Assembly: GCA_963556695.1 (NCBI GenBank)
Contig: CAUWAG010000013.1
Coordinates: 1,922,001 to 1,986,000 of the forward strand
Origin: Anthostomella pinea
Lineage: Eukaryota; Ascomycota; Sordariomycetes; Xylariales; Xylariaceae
DNA length: 64,000 nucleotides
Direction of reading: 5' to 3'
Part shown: positions 35,501 to 45,476 of the stretch, in pieces
How the letters are laid out: each line of letters begins with the position of its first letter
Numbering within the stretch: the first letter of the stretch is position 1
The notes under the pieces: generated by a model
Database searches by the model: none
Told to the model about the DNA's origin: nothing
The model's input: only the letters and a program-made list of their open reading frames with translations
Position numbers and translations under genes: made by a program

Positions 35501-36144
35501 GTGTCGTTGACGGTAATGTTCAAGCGCCCATCTCTTTTTGAAACCTTGCCCTTGGTGTGGTAGTTGTCATTCTCTACTTGAAAGCGGCGGCGGTATTGCT
35601 CCTGAGCCATCTGTCGTTTTGATCGTCCATGTTGGCTGGCTGGGCCATTTTGTTCATCATCGTCAGACGATGATGAGCTAGATTCGTCTGCCTGTTCTTG
35701 CTGGCGCCAAAGGGCAGTCTGCTGCATGGAGAGATTTGTCCCTGCGCGCCTGAAGCTTGGTGCGGAGGGAAAGGCAGAAGCGTCACGATGATTTCGACGT
35801 GGGGCATCTGTCTGGAACTTCTTGTCGAATGTCGGGCGTTCTTTCTTCGGACTCTTGACTAGACTCGTCGGTGGTTCGTTCAGAGGCTCTGATCGACTCT
35901 TCTGGTCGCCGGTAGCAGGGTCGGACGTCTTGGAAGAGCCGGGTAGGGTGTCGGAGGAGGTGGTAGTTAGGGGTGGGTTTGGTGATTCGATGTCCGGAGG
36001 CATATAGCCTGGGAAGATAACATTGCCCTTGGGGTCTTGAAGAAGAGCGCCATGATCGTTGCCCTCTTGTACCTGGACCACATCCTCGTCGGGGCTGTTG
36101 CTGTCGATAGGGGCCGTTGACGGCTTGTCGAGCTCGATAGGCAT
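32533..36144 (-). CDS. UDP-glycosyltransferase (sterol glucosyltransferase type) with VPS13-like C-terminal module
   Basis: A single open frame of 1203 aa. Residues 1-260 are low-complexity and probably disordered, with a Ser/Asp run near 155-163. The glycosyltransferase spans about 266-705. It starts LNIVIMVIGSRGDAQPF, the hallmark of the GT28/GT1 sterol glucosyltransferases, and includes PIYIGFGSIVV (545-554) and the donor-site HGGAGTT (614-620) followed by PFFGDQNFWG. A basic linker (about 800-830) leads to about 885-1000, where YDGVTGIVRLPYRGAKEDG and VAGVGMGLMGFVLKD resemble the C-terminal region of VPS13/ATG2-type lipid-transfer proteins. It lacks the PH/GRAM domains of ATG26. It probably glucosylates a sterol or lipid at a membrane. 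The fusion is visible; the lipid-transfer role is inference. Confidence 0.85.
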   Translation of the reverse strand: MPIELDKPSTAPIDSNSPDEDVVQVQEGNDHGALLQDPKGNVIFPGYMPPDIESPNPPLTTTSSDTLPGSSKTSDPATGDQKSRSEPLNEPPTSLVKSPKKERPTFDKKFQTDAPRRNHRDASAFPSAPSFRRAGTNLSMQQTALWRQQEQADESSSSSSDDDEQNGPASQHGRSKRQMAQEQYRRRFQVENDNYHTKGKVSKRDGRLNITVNDTSNTGYLAKALGTAVKKVVIGPGEGGKITQRSAQSRLSSATTATSKASRRPKLNIVIMVIGSRGDAQPFLKIGKLLKEEYGHRVRIATHPAFRDFVERDSGLEFFSVGGDPSELMAFMVKNPGMIPKLETVKAGDIGRRRAAMAEMFEGFWRACVNATDNEKDAQNLKMMGKDDPFVADTIIANPPSFAHVHCAEALGIPLHLMFTFPYTPTQAFPHPLASINKSNVDPGYTNFISYPLVEMMVWQGLGDLVNDFRIKTLGLDPVSTLWAPGATYRLHVPFTYLWSPALVPKPEDWGPEVDISGFVFLDLASTFKPPVDLVKFLDAGEAPIYIGFGSIVVDDADRFTEMIFEAVRAAGVRALVSKGWGGLGQDNVPENIYMLENTPHDWLFPKVRACVIHGGAGTTAAALKCGKPTAIVPFFGDQNFWGSMVANAGAGPDPVPYKQLNAERLAESIKYCLTDEALEAAQEIARSIEAEGDGAKNAVRAFHRSLTLSGEKSMRCSILDDRVAVWTVKNTSLKLSALAADVAVDRGYISWRRLRLIRHKEWNDFEGPGEPITGIAGALMSTVGDLFGGIGGVPYHMTKTSNKRAERKKKKEERKTRRQKLLAERSAAKANGKYGPAANGANGGATPGSMADQPDNASLLAAGTPGTAPLEPAQDEYFHDVQEGVGRSGRALVRAPVDLTLAIAQGFHNAPRLYGDETVRRPTRVTGIKSGLRAAGSEFMYGIYDGVTGIVRLPYRGAKEDGVEGAVAGVGMGLMGFVLKDLAAIFAPVGYTLKGVAKEVSGGKKQVKYLRRARIIHGQRELKALSDSERKVALEDIEKGWRVMRQLADVIMSENGKRGLQGHLRRSIGKKGEKSKSLGKWGKGRAFENVEIAERAIEAINQGEKLDVVLGNNKPSTEEARKSMEKRVSHEMSRKSVQTGRQSEDTRSRDNFKADDFTDGHNTPKPNAADTKRAGTNGTTGWKKPSLSSDVAQRLPITTAAN

Positions 36145-36529
36145 GCTGCTCCGTGCTCCAAGGTCGGGGTACCGTAAACAGCGTGTTGGTGTGTTGAGGT
36201 GTGGAAAGCTGGGAAAGAAATTCAGAATGTTAGAACTACGATGGGGACGATGACATATTAGTGTGGACCCACGTCGTAATAAAATCCCACACCTGTCAAG
36301 ACCAATACGGATAGTCTAGTAATAGTTGCAGTGGGTTGTAGGGATGGGGACGGGGGGAATGGTCTCAGTGGGCAGTGGCCCGTGGGAGGTATTGCTCTCA
36401 GACCAGACTCGACACGGTGTGACCTGGTGCGTTGGCCCTAAACAGTGAATAGTATGTCTCGTTCGGGACAGCCAGCATGTTAGCATGAGTCGGCAGCCGT
36501 CAAGGTTTTGCTGGACCTGCCGCGGCGTC

Positions 36530-36554
36530 AGGGCTGTCAGGGCTGTCAGGGCTA
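36530..36554 (+). repeat. Short tandem repeat
   Basis: CAGGGCTGT repeated almost three times. Confidence 0.7.
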
Positions 36555-37808
36555 CGCCAGTATGCGTGCATCATCGATGCTCAATGTGACAGCGACACAC
36601 ATAAAGAGGTAAGGAGGAATAAAAAAAGGGAGAGAGCGGTGGAGCAGAGTCCGGCGGTAGGTTGCCGAGAGGAAGACCGAAAGGAAGCCCCAGAACGGGG
36701 CCACATGGGAAACAACCTCCATGGCTGCATGGTGCATGGGAAAGACTCGACAGCTATCGGCTTTGGCAGCAGGTATCGAGCTCCAATTTCTTGGGCATCT
36801 CGATACCTTCGCACGCTTCGGATAGCCTGCCAGTAGCGGAAGGTTAGCCTCGCTATCGTGACATCATCAATGAGGGATGACAGCTGACTGCCGGTGCAGG
36901 TGGTCCGCCTCCATTCAAGGTTGGATCCATGGATGAATGGAGATTGCCCATCTCGACATCGGACGGACCCCGCTCATGCGCCACAAGAAGCCGACTGGTC
37001 TCGTGTGGTCAGCATGTGGACGTGGCGGTGTGACCAGCTCTGCTCAGCCACAAGGTACGTACACCAACTGAAGTTAACGGGCATTTACTGAACTCAGTGC
37101 GACTTCGTTCCCTGTTTTCACAGCCGACATGAGCAATATCCGGTTCTCCCAATGCCTACCGAAGTCTGTAAGTTCACCGTGATGACACGTTCAAGATGTC
37201 CTCGTCATGTTTCAGATGGCAGAGCGTGTCTCATCGAGTATCTAAAAAGAGACAATGCTCTGAGTGTGTGCACAGCACCTGTCATCGAATCAGGAGTCCT
37301 GGGTTCAGGACTGTCGCGATGCTCCCTACCAACCCCTACCTCTCACGACCCGGCTCTGCGATGCCGATGTTGCTCTCGTCGAGACCAACCTGAATGGTGC
37401 CCTGTCTGTCTATCTCGCGGAGCCGGACAACGAGACTGGGCACGGGACGCGGAACGATTAACACATCTGAGTAGATCGCTGTAATCACGCGGCGCGGTTC
37501 GTGACCAGTCGAGCCATGTCCCAAGCCCTCGCCGGGAGTTTCAACTGCACGAACCCCGTGCATGAGGTGCCGTCGTTGTCGTGTGTGGTTTGCATTTGTC
37601 GTACAGTGCAGCGTTGAGCTTCTCCTCAGCGCCCCACGGCCCCGGATCGGGATACGGTCTCATGCCTGATGAACAGGTCGACGGTCTCTACCACGGTTAA
37701 GGTCACAATACCTGGCATGATGCTCCCCTCCTAATCCGCGGGTATGGCTGTGTATGATCTTTCATGGAATGTCCAGCCTGCGGTGTCACTCTTCAGGTGC
37801 ATTTGCTA

Positions 37809-38028
37809 CACTGAACCCTCATAAGTCTTCGTACGCCCCCTCCCCCCATCACCAAGCGAAAGGTGCATTTATGAGAGATGGAATAAACACCCTGGAATAA
37901 GCATCGAAGATGACGTTATAGCCATGAGCTGCTTATTTTTGTCTGCTTATTCCAGTATTTCCGAAACTACACGTGTGATCTGGAATTCTTCCAACGTGGC
38001 GCGTACGCAGACTTATGAGGGCCGAGTG
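37809..38028 (+). mobile_element. Miniature inverted-repeat element (CACTGAACCC end)
   Basis: 220 bp between TA dinucleotides. The left end is CACTGAACCCTCATAAGTCT and the right end reads CAGACTTATGAGGGCCGAGTG. The inner TGGAATAAGCA / TGCTTATTCCA pair is present. Confidence 0.85.
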
Positions 38029-38553
38029 TAGCAAGGCGGTGCTGTTGACCAGACGTGTCGTGTGGGACTTGCTGTTAGTAGAATTAGTAGATAGAGTAAT
38101 GGACTTGAGACACGTATTGGGCTTGGATGCCAGGTCTAGACTATGACAGCGGTCTGCTGGTGCATATTGAAACGGTGGATGTTGTGATCGTTGTCAAAGA
38201 TACCACGATGTATATTTGAGTATCACACTGTGTTTGCTGTCCGTACAGGGTTACCGTTCATGGTCACCGCCATGAATGTGAAGGCCATCTTGAGACCGCA
38301 AATGACATGCTTATCTATGTAATATATTCATCTTCTAGTGAGTAATGGGTATTGGCGACAGCACGCTTGAGACACTCGCCAGCTTGTTCAAACCATTGGT
38401 ACTGTTCTGAGGGCGCGATGGTGCGGCGACATCGCGAAGACGTGGGCACTGGGTTGGGATCAGAGCCGACATTGTAAAGTCGTCCAAGATATGGGCCGCT
38501 TTCTCTTCAGCTTCTGGTGCTCCCCGGAGGCCGCTCTTCCATACGGACCAGGT

Positions 38554-39617
38554 TCAAGGCTTCTCGAAACACATCACTGCAAACCGGAACGTCCCGTTGG
38601 CGTAGCCTCGCCTCATGGCCCTGAACGCTTGCAGGAACGCAAGACCATCTCGTCCTTGGGCTATCGCGAAGGCCCACAGGGATGGCGAAGAGACTAGACT
38701 CCACGAAATATCCCTGGAACCCGTTAGCTACCTTACGATCGAAGTAAGCCCAGAGGCACGAGACTCACCATGTCTTGGCAACACTTTTACTGATGTCAAT
38801 TGGACCACTCTTGACCTTGAACCCAGCGGCCTCTGCCATTCGAACATAGTCATCTGCTGTGCAAAGCTTGGGTAGAAGCATGCCGTCTTCAATAGGTTTG
38901 ACGTCTGCGTTCTCCTGCTCGGGACTCAGGCCCGGAGCTTTGAACCAGTCGGCAATCACGAGACGACCTCCTCCTGGGGCAAGAAGAGCCTCCGCCGAGG
39001 AGAAGAACAATGGCTTGTTGGGAAAGTGGGACAGGGCCTCGGAGACCCAGACACAGTCGAAAGATGCCTTCTTCGTATCACCGGAGGAGAAGTGGTCCAG
39101 CATCTTCTCCGCGTCAAGCTCAATGAACCGAACTTTGCCCTCCTGATAGCTGATGAAGCCAGATTGGTCCTCGATTTCAGCCTGCGAAGTTTCTGCAAGG
39201 GTCAATCGCTTGGCGATCTCAACCTGTTTCCCGCTGATGGTGATGCCGGTGACTCGGCAGGCTTGCTCCTTGGCTAGAAAGCACGATGTCCCGCCAATGC
39301 CGCAGCCGACATCAAGGACCTCGCTTCTATCTGGCAGCGCAGAGATCTCTAGCAGATACTCAATGAGGTTCAATTGAGCTTCCTCCTTGGTCTCGGTCGG
39401 CGACTTGAACAAGCCGTGGTGGATATGCCGTCCCCTACGCAGGCCTCAGTGAATGTGCCCCAAGGCTTGAGGTTTGGGAGTCTCACCAGAGGGAATAGTA
39501 GTAGTCCGATGCGATCTCATAATGCTGCTTGATCCGATCCTTCAAGGTGGCGGGCGAAGCGTGCGCCTCATAGCCGGGAACCTCGAACTGGTCGCCTGGG
39601 TGGGGTGAAGTTGCCAT
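38554..39617 (-). CDS. Class I SAM-dependent methyltransferase
   Basis: Three exons, 39617-39487, 39434-38769 and 38713-38554, give 318 aa. Introns of 52 and 55 bp start GTGAGA and GTGAGT, and both junctions complete a tryptophan codon in phase. The N-terminal motif HYEIASDYYYSLWGRHIHHG (residues 32-51) is characteristic of the tocopherol / sterol-type methyltransferase family. The SAM-binding motif I is VLDVGCGIGG (83-92), with GITISGKQVEIAK after it. GGRLVIADWFKAPG marks the later strand. The C-terminus (AFRAMRRGYANGTFRFAVMCFEKP) is also typical. The substrate, perhaps a prenylated phenol or another small molecule, is not known. The gene stands alone, with no biosynthetic cluster visible. 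Confidence 0.88.
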
Positions 39618-40395
39618 TGCCCGATATTCACCGCGGGGGTTACAGATTCGATTGGTGTTCTTCTGGTGATCGGCTGGACCTCCAATTGGATAATGGTCTG
39701 AGGCGAGGCGAGGCGTCGTACCACTCCAGCTCAGCAGTGGGCAGAGTAATATTCACAGGCAAGCGGACTGTTGGATCGCGAGGATGTTGTGGAAGAGGTG
39801 TCACAGTGGACTTCCACCAAACACAACAACTGCAACCATGATGTAATTGAAGGTAGATCATGAAACGGTGCAGGGGACAAGTATCAGACCGTAGCTGTCA
39901 GGTGGATACGGCATCCCAGTACTGTAGTCCCGCTCAGTACAGATTACTAGAGAGCCACCCCGACAGGTGATAAATAACCTGTAGTCGGACAGGTAAGGAT
40001 TTGTGCCTGTTCGAAAGACGCCATCTCTCAGAGAGGAACTCGCTGCTCGTTCCAGGAGTTTCCGCCTGAGATAGTCCACTAGACGGTGTGTTTTACACAG
40101 TGCAAGACAGTGTATACACTGTCAGTTCCTCCAGAGTACGTACTTAACGGTGACCATAAACCGCAACGTGATGGTTTGCACTACTGAGGAGCGATCCCCC
40201 ACGTTAAATACAATCAATCAATCAATCATAAACCGCAACGGCCATGGCTGTCTGATGGGAGTGTTGAAGAGCCTGGGGCTATGATTTACATTATCCGTTC
40301 TAGATGTTTGGCTTGCGTGTCTTATAATTATCAGCACTTTTGAATTCATTCGGAAGGTTATTTGTGAATGAATAGTTGAGGCCCTTGCTACATAG
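39618..40395. other. Intergenic region
   Basis: No gene is supported. A short AATC microsatellite lies near 40210-40227, and the 13-base phrase ATAAACCGCAACG occurs twice (about 40157 and 40229). Confidence 0.4.
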
Positions 40396-40398
40396 CTA

Positions 40399-40987
40399 CA
40401 CTCCCCGGCCATAAGTCTCCGAGCATCCCTGTTTTACACCAAAACACCCCAACTTTACGCGATCGTGATAAATCGAGCAAAATAGATACAACTTAAGTAC
40501 TTATAGTACATATAGTTAAATTTACCGGAATATTGAAATGGTTTATTTAAAAACTTTGACATCTTAAAGATAAAGGTCGTAAATATTACTTTATTAAAGG
40601 TTAAATTATTGATAAAAATGACTTTCTAACATATTTAATTTTAAAAAAACCTATTACATAAGGTTTTTCATCTTGTACGTATATTACATGGTATTTAATA
40701 TTATGTAACTTTATTACAACTTATACGACTTTTTAAACATTTCTTATAGCTTTATTAAGATTTAAGATTTAAGATTTTAAACTTTATTTTTATATATCTA
40801 TTTCTTACTATTTTAGTCGCTAAGAAAATGAATATTTAGTAATTATCTACGAAAACTTCAGCATTTTCAAATATAAGTTCCTTATAATATCATTTTAAAA
40901 AGCTTTAAGTTTTTAGTTATAAAAGCGTAAAGGTAGGGCATTTTGGTGTAAATGCGGGGATGCTCGGAGACTTATGGCGGGTCAGTG
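40399..40987 (+). mobile_element. 589-bp inverted-repeat element with AT-rich core
   Basis: Bounded by TA at 40397-40398 and 40988-40989. The inverted repeats are about 62 bp (40399-40460 and 40925-40987). Both contain CATAAGTCTCCGAGCATCCC and a TTACACCAAAA block. The outer ends share CACT and CATAAGTCTCCG with the shorter elements in this window, so it is a relative. The core (about 40465-40920) is extremely AT-rich with no ORF, as after RIP. Confidence 0.85.
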
Positions 40988-41556
40988 TAGGTAGACGTAT
41001 ACACACAAGCAAGGACACCTAGCTCCGTTGCAGTCCGGTACGAAAGATCTTCTAGTTTGTCGTATGGCGAGTTGTCTAGCCTATCCTCCCTATCCCACAG
41101 ATAATCGTCCATTCTTTCTTGCAAGTCTCTAACCAAGTCAGTCGCATCGTCATAAGCCCCCACGGGGTTGTGGTATCGCGTAGCCCAGTGAACTTGTTCA
41201 CTGGATACGTCCACGAATACTTTTCCGTTGCCGTGGAAGACGGCACCGTTTGTTATAGCCCAAGGCTCCTTTTGAGCCGCCCGGGAACTCTGTTGTATGC
41301 GGTAATCGATGATCCAAATCTTGCGGGCATGGCCTCCAGTGACCAGATCAGCAAGGCTGCGAGTAAGCTCGTTCATTCCGTCCGCTCGGTACGCTAGCGA
41401 ATTTCCATCCCAGCGTTCTGTCAAGTCGAGCTTCCACTTGGGATTAAACTCGATCGCAAGGTTCCCATGATCTATGTACGGGTATTGAGAGCCTCCCCAG
41501 TTGAAAGGAGGAATGCCATCGAGGGCACCCCATTCGATATGCTCGATTTCTTTCAT
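40972..41556 (-). CDS. Unknown protein, 3' end supplied by a transposon
   Basis: An open frame of 194 codons from 41556, with IEHIEWGALDGIPPFNWGG near the start and a conserved-looking core ARKIWIIDYRIQQ. I do not recognise a family. The frame also stays open upstream, through a possible acceptor (CCCATCAG) adding DDLICLQ. A candidate first exon at about 41768-41600 (ATG ATC ACG AAG) encodes acidic DLETD repeats, but I could not fix its donor site. The last codons (Y-T-D-P-P-stop) are read from the inverted repeat of the 589-bp element, so the original C-terminus is missing. It may be a truncated gene. Confidence 0.5.
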   Translation of the reverse strand: MKEIEHIEWGALDGIPPFNWGGSQYPYIDHGNLAIEFNPKWKLDLTERWDGNSLAYRADGMNELTRSLADLVTGGHARKIWIIDYRIQQSSRAAQKEPWAITNGAVFHGNGKVFVDVSSEQVHWATRYHNPVGAYDDATDLVRDLQERMDDYLWDREDRLDNSPYDKLEDLSYRTATELGVLACVYTSTYTDPP

Positions 41557-42092
41557 CTGAAGGCAAATCAGGTCATCTGATGGGAAAAGCGTGAAACACT
41601 AGTGTTCACCCGTCAGAGGCGAGCATCTGGTCATCTTGTAACGCAAGGGCGGTTGGTCAAATCCAACCGTCTCGAGGTCCGTCTCGAGATCCATCTCGGA
41701 GTCCGTCTCGAGGTCAAGCTCTTGTGTGACCAATAGGCGGTACGCTTCGAACTGACGCTTCGTGATCATCCGGGATTATGTGCACGCTGTCCAGAGACCG
41801 CAATCAATAAGGTAGGTCGACGGGTTGTTCTTGGTCCATGACACAGTACCTGACGCCTTGTTGGAGCAGTGCGGTGCGGTCAGCTTTAGCAAGGGCTTTT
41901 TCGCCCTTCCACGTGGACGTGGTCGCCGGCAGGTGATAGCATGGGCCCGAGAGCCTTTCCAATTATTCGCAGCTGGAGACCGAGAGTAGAGTGAGAAGAA
42001 ATGTACGCCGGGGGAAAAAGACCGTATTGCCAAGCGCCAAATCTCATCCCACACGCTAAAGCCAGCTTGACTCGGCCTGATAAGGACTCCAT
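41557..42092. other. Region upstream of the truncated gene, with candidate first exon
   Basis: The minus-strand frame from the ATG at 41768 encodes MITKRQFEAYRLLVTQ and then an imperfect DLETD repeat (about 41655-41715). Otherwise nothing is seen up to the end of the next gene. Confidence 0.35.
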
Positions 42093-44386
42093 TCAGCCGA
42101 TCAGAGCTACAAACTTGTGATGAGAGCCCGACTTGCCGCCACCAGTCTTCCAATACTCGAACGCTTGCTGAAGGCTGTCTTTCACCAACACCACGTCGCA
42201 TTGGTCTGCGTACCACGCAGCCATGGCATACCGGAGACACGAATTTCCCTTCGTATGTACGACGACGGGCATGTCGGGGTACTCCCGCCCCGGAGTGACC
42301 AAATGGACACGTCCAACATCGACAAGTTCATCCAGACTGCAGGAGTATGCTGGTCCAAAGGTTATGCCCCGTGGGGTTTCTTCCGGACTGGATGGTATGG
42401 AACCAAGGCAGAAGATGATATCTGCCTGCACGGGGTTCAGAGCCCCGGTCCGTCGCCCCTTGTATCGAATGCAGAGCAGCATATGCTCGGGCAGCCCGTC
42501 CCAGTTCGCTTCTATATGTCGCGTACAGTATTCTTTCGAGCCCACCAAGACGACGGCCTTTTCTGTCCCGGGACTCTGTCCACATTCTTCCCAGGTTGGA
42601 ACCCGGGGTGGGATACCCGTAAGCACAAGGCCCTCCGACGTGCGAGGAATACCCCCAGCGTCGCAGTCGAGGATCACAAAGCGAAAGATGTCTTGAATAG
42701 TCTCGCACTCATTGATTAGGCTGTTCAAGAGGACGATGCGCTTCCCGACGACGCCCGCACAGAGCTCTTGATGGCTCAAGGACGGTACGAACCCACCCTT
42801 GGGTAGTTTGACATCAATGTTGGCATACATCGTCGCTATGAATGAGAGGACGTCCGTCCTCGTCATAGAGAATTGGTTCTTGTCCGAGCCAGAGATGAGT
42901 CCATTTGTGCGTTGGAAAGATTTGTGTATTCTGCGCAAGAAGTCGGCTGATCGATATCCCCAACAGCCAGCTACTGTCTTGACTTCAAGTGTTGAAGTGT
43001 CGACGATGCTCGAGAAGATCTTGTAGTAGTATCCCATGAAGAATGCTTGGCACACGGTGAAAGCCTCCAGAACTGTTGGTTCGTTAAGAGCAACTTCAAG
43101 ACCTGTTTCGCCTGACATATTGTCGCTCGTGATTACTTCAGCGATGCGTGAGAGTGAGCCTGGTGAATCAAGACCAAGAACTACGGATAGTTTGCCATTG
43201 ACCTCATCCGTGCTGAAGACAGCTAGAAGAGAAGCGATCCGCCATGCACCAGATTCTATTCGACGTTGGTTGGCGACCGATTCTCCTTTGTTCCTGAATG
43301 TCATGATCAGGTCGCACGTGAAGCCAGACTCAGCAGACTCGCCCGGCCCAAGTATGATGGGTTTGCCAGCATCGATACCCTGCTGCCATGCGTCACGGCA
43401 CCTGGCCGCTGTGTCGCGGCTTATAGGAAACGTCGAAAACGTTTCCTCGGGCTGGGTAAGGGACACGGTCGTGGATAGCTCTCTAGGTGCGAATCGCTGG
43501 CGCATGGCTGTAGACATAGATCCGGTTCCAGCTCCGGTATAGATCGGTGCGTTATCATAGATCAGACAACAACTTGTTTCTCTGCCGGAAGAGGGGCAAA
43601 AGTTCTTGACTGTCAGGACCTCGAAACTGAGATTGGTCAAGCAGTATGCGATAGCAGCGATATCAGACGAAGTTGTCCGGTGAACTTCAGTCTTCTGGCA
43701 GACGAGCCAATAAAGAAATTCGACGGCCTCAGCAGTCTCCGTTGACGGCATGAAGCCCTGCACCATCAAGCCCTGCTTGAGGAGGTCAATGTGTATTCGT
43801 TGACAGGCGACGTTCATCTCCCGAACCTGGAGGAAACTGCATTAGTCTTGCTTCCTTGGAGACCAGTACCGCTCTGGAAAGTGGAGTGTTAACTTACCAC
43901 TGCTGCAGAGCGCCACCCATTTATCCTGATCTGAAGGCTCGAGTCCAGCAGATCCTGCGTGGTCCTGACTCCCTCTTCGCTTGAGAAAAGACGCCGGAGG
44001 AACTCTTTGCAAATATTTCGCACAGTAGACGATGAAGCAAACTCGTCGAGGACGGCGACGATGCAAGTCATCATGACGGTCCAATGGCAAGTGCTGCTCA
44101 GCAAATTCTTCACTGGTGCGCCCTCGAAGTGTTGGGGTACCCCGTTCTCGAGCAGCCTCACACGACAGCTCCAGGTCTTATCGAACCGCTGGATATCAAT
44201 GACGCCCTGGCGCTTCAAGAAGTCAAACTCGCTCTCCTCAATCAAGGCCAAGAAGTCGACATCCCCTTTCTCCGCCGTAAACCAGTTGCCTATTCGGTAC
44301 CCCAGGCTGACCAGTGTTGCAACATCGCCCACCCCGACTCCAGCTGCCACCAGACCACTGCTCCCAATGTTTCGTTGTATTGACAT
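42093..44386 (-). CDS. Conserved fungal protein of unknown function, 740 aa
   Basis: Exon 1 runs 44386-43898 and exon 2 runs 43826-42093. The 71-bp intron is GTAAGT...CAG with a matching phase (AAV then VREM). The N-terminus (GLVAAGVGVGDVATLVSLGYRIGNWF, DVDFLALIEESEFDFLKRQGVID) matches a pattern I associate with a large family of fungal proteins without a named domain. No transmembrane segment, signal peptide or catalytic motif stands out. Late in the protein are ADIIFCLGSIPSSPEE, FGPAYSCSLDELV and the C-terminal KFVALIG. The frame is intact. It could be an accessory protein of multi-copy type. No function is assigned. Confidence 0.75.
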
Positions 44387-45476
44387 TGGAATCGGTAGTG
44401 CAATCCTGATGACCCAGTTAGCATGATGCAGCAACAAGACTGCAGAGGACGCTCGGAAATCTCAGCTACGGGGAGGTTTGATGAGTAGTTGATTGAAGGA
44501 AATAGCAATATTTCTCACCTGTGGGCCTCGCACGCTATTAACCACCCCAAAGTCGGGCGTATTGCTACGTAACTCCGGGTAGGCTTTCTTTGGGGCTTCC
44601 TGGCGGGCTTTCTTGCTAGGTACCGGCGACCACCAGGACTTCGGGCAAGCTGGTGATGCGTGATTGGGAGCCCGCATATTGCAGATGGTAGAAAGGGTGT
44701 GAAGCTACCACCCCAGGTTCCAACGAGGACAACCGCCCGCAGCAGGGCTGTGTGCAATGGTGCCATCGACATGATCAACCCAGAGCTACCGCTGTTCATC
44801 TTTCCCCCTCTCGTAAAGCAGCCACGCAAGACAAGATGGGTAAAGGGGCTAGGCCATTATCCCAGTTTGAGGCTCAATCGAGGGCGATTATTGAGGACGC
44901 AGGCAACATTGTCGACAAGTCTCGTATGGCTGGTGCGACTTGAATTCAAGGCATCCGTCCGTCGTATCGATGTTGATGGGAACCATCGCATTGCAGCCTG
45001 ATTGCCGCGAGCCCGACCTGAGAGCATGTCGTACTGAATGTCATACTCCAACCCCCATTGGTTTGCAGTCACCCCTCATAAGTCTCTGTCCGTTATGCTC
45101 CTGTCAACTCGTCAATATCAATGCTGCGTTGGTAAGAATTCGTATGCTGGACTGTGAACGGAGCCATACAGGGCGCCCTGTTGTCGTATGACTGCGACGC
45201 TGTAAGGCATGGCCACGCTTGGAGGACCTCTTCAAGGCTACAACTTTCATCGATCAATGTCCTTAACTCATGGGTGTTAGCCTGAGGACCACGACGGATT
45301 GAACGTATCTAGCGCTTGGGAGTGCGTTGAATGCCGACACGGGTCTGCTTCTTGAACACTACTACTTCATGTCACAAGTCACAACTCTGTCATGAATCCT
45401 CATAATTGCCACACATTACCCCCTATTTCACTCCGTTACCAGGCACAGTCACCCCACTCCTGTTGGTGACGCTTTC
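44387..45476. other. Intergenic region with a partial miniature element
   Basis: No gene is supported. A truncated element end lies at 45066-45155. Confidence 0.4.
45066..45155 (+). mobile_element. Truncated miniature element, left end only
   Basis: It begins CAGTCACCCCTCATAAGTCT and follows the copy at 31504 for about 90 bp (CATGCTCCTGTCAACT against TATGCTCCTGTCAACT). No right end is found. Confidence 0.7.

Larger units (their letters stand above)
36145..38553. other. 2.4-kb intergenic region
   Basis: No gene is supported; open frames are short and lack features. It contains a miniature element (37809-38028) and a small tandem repeat at 36530-36554. Confidence 0.4.
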
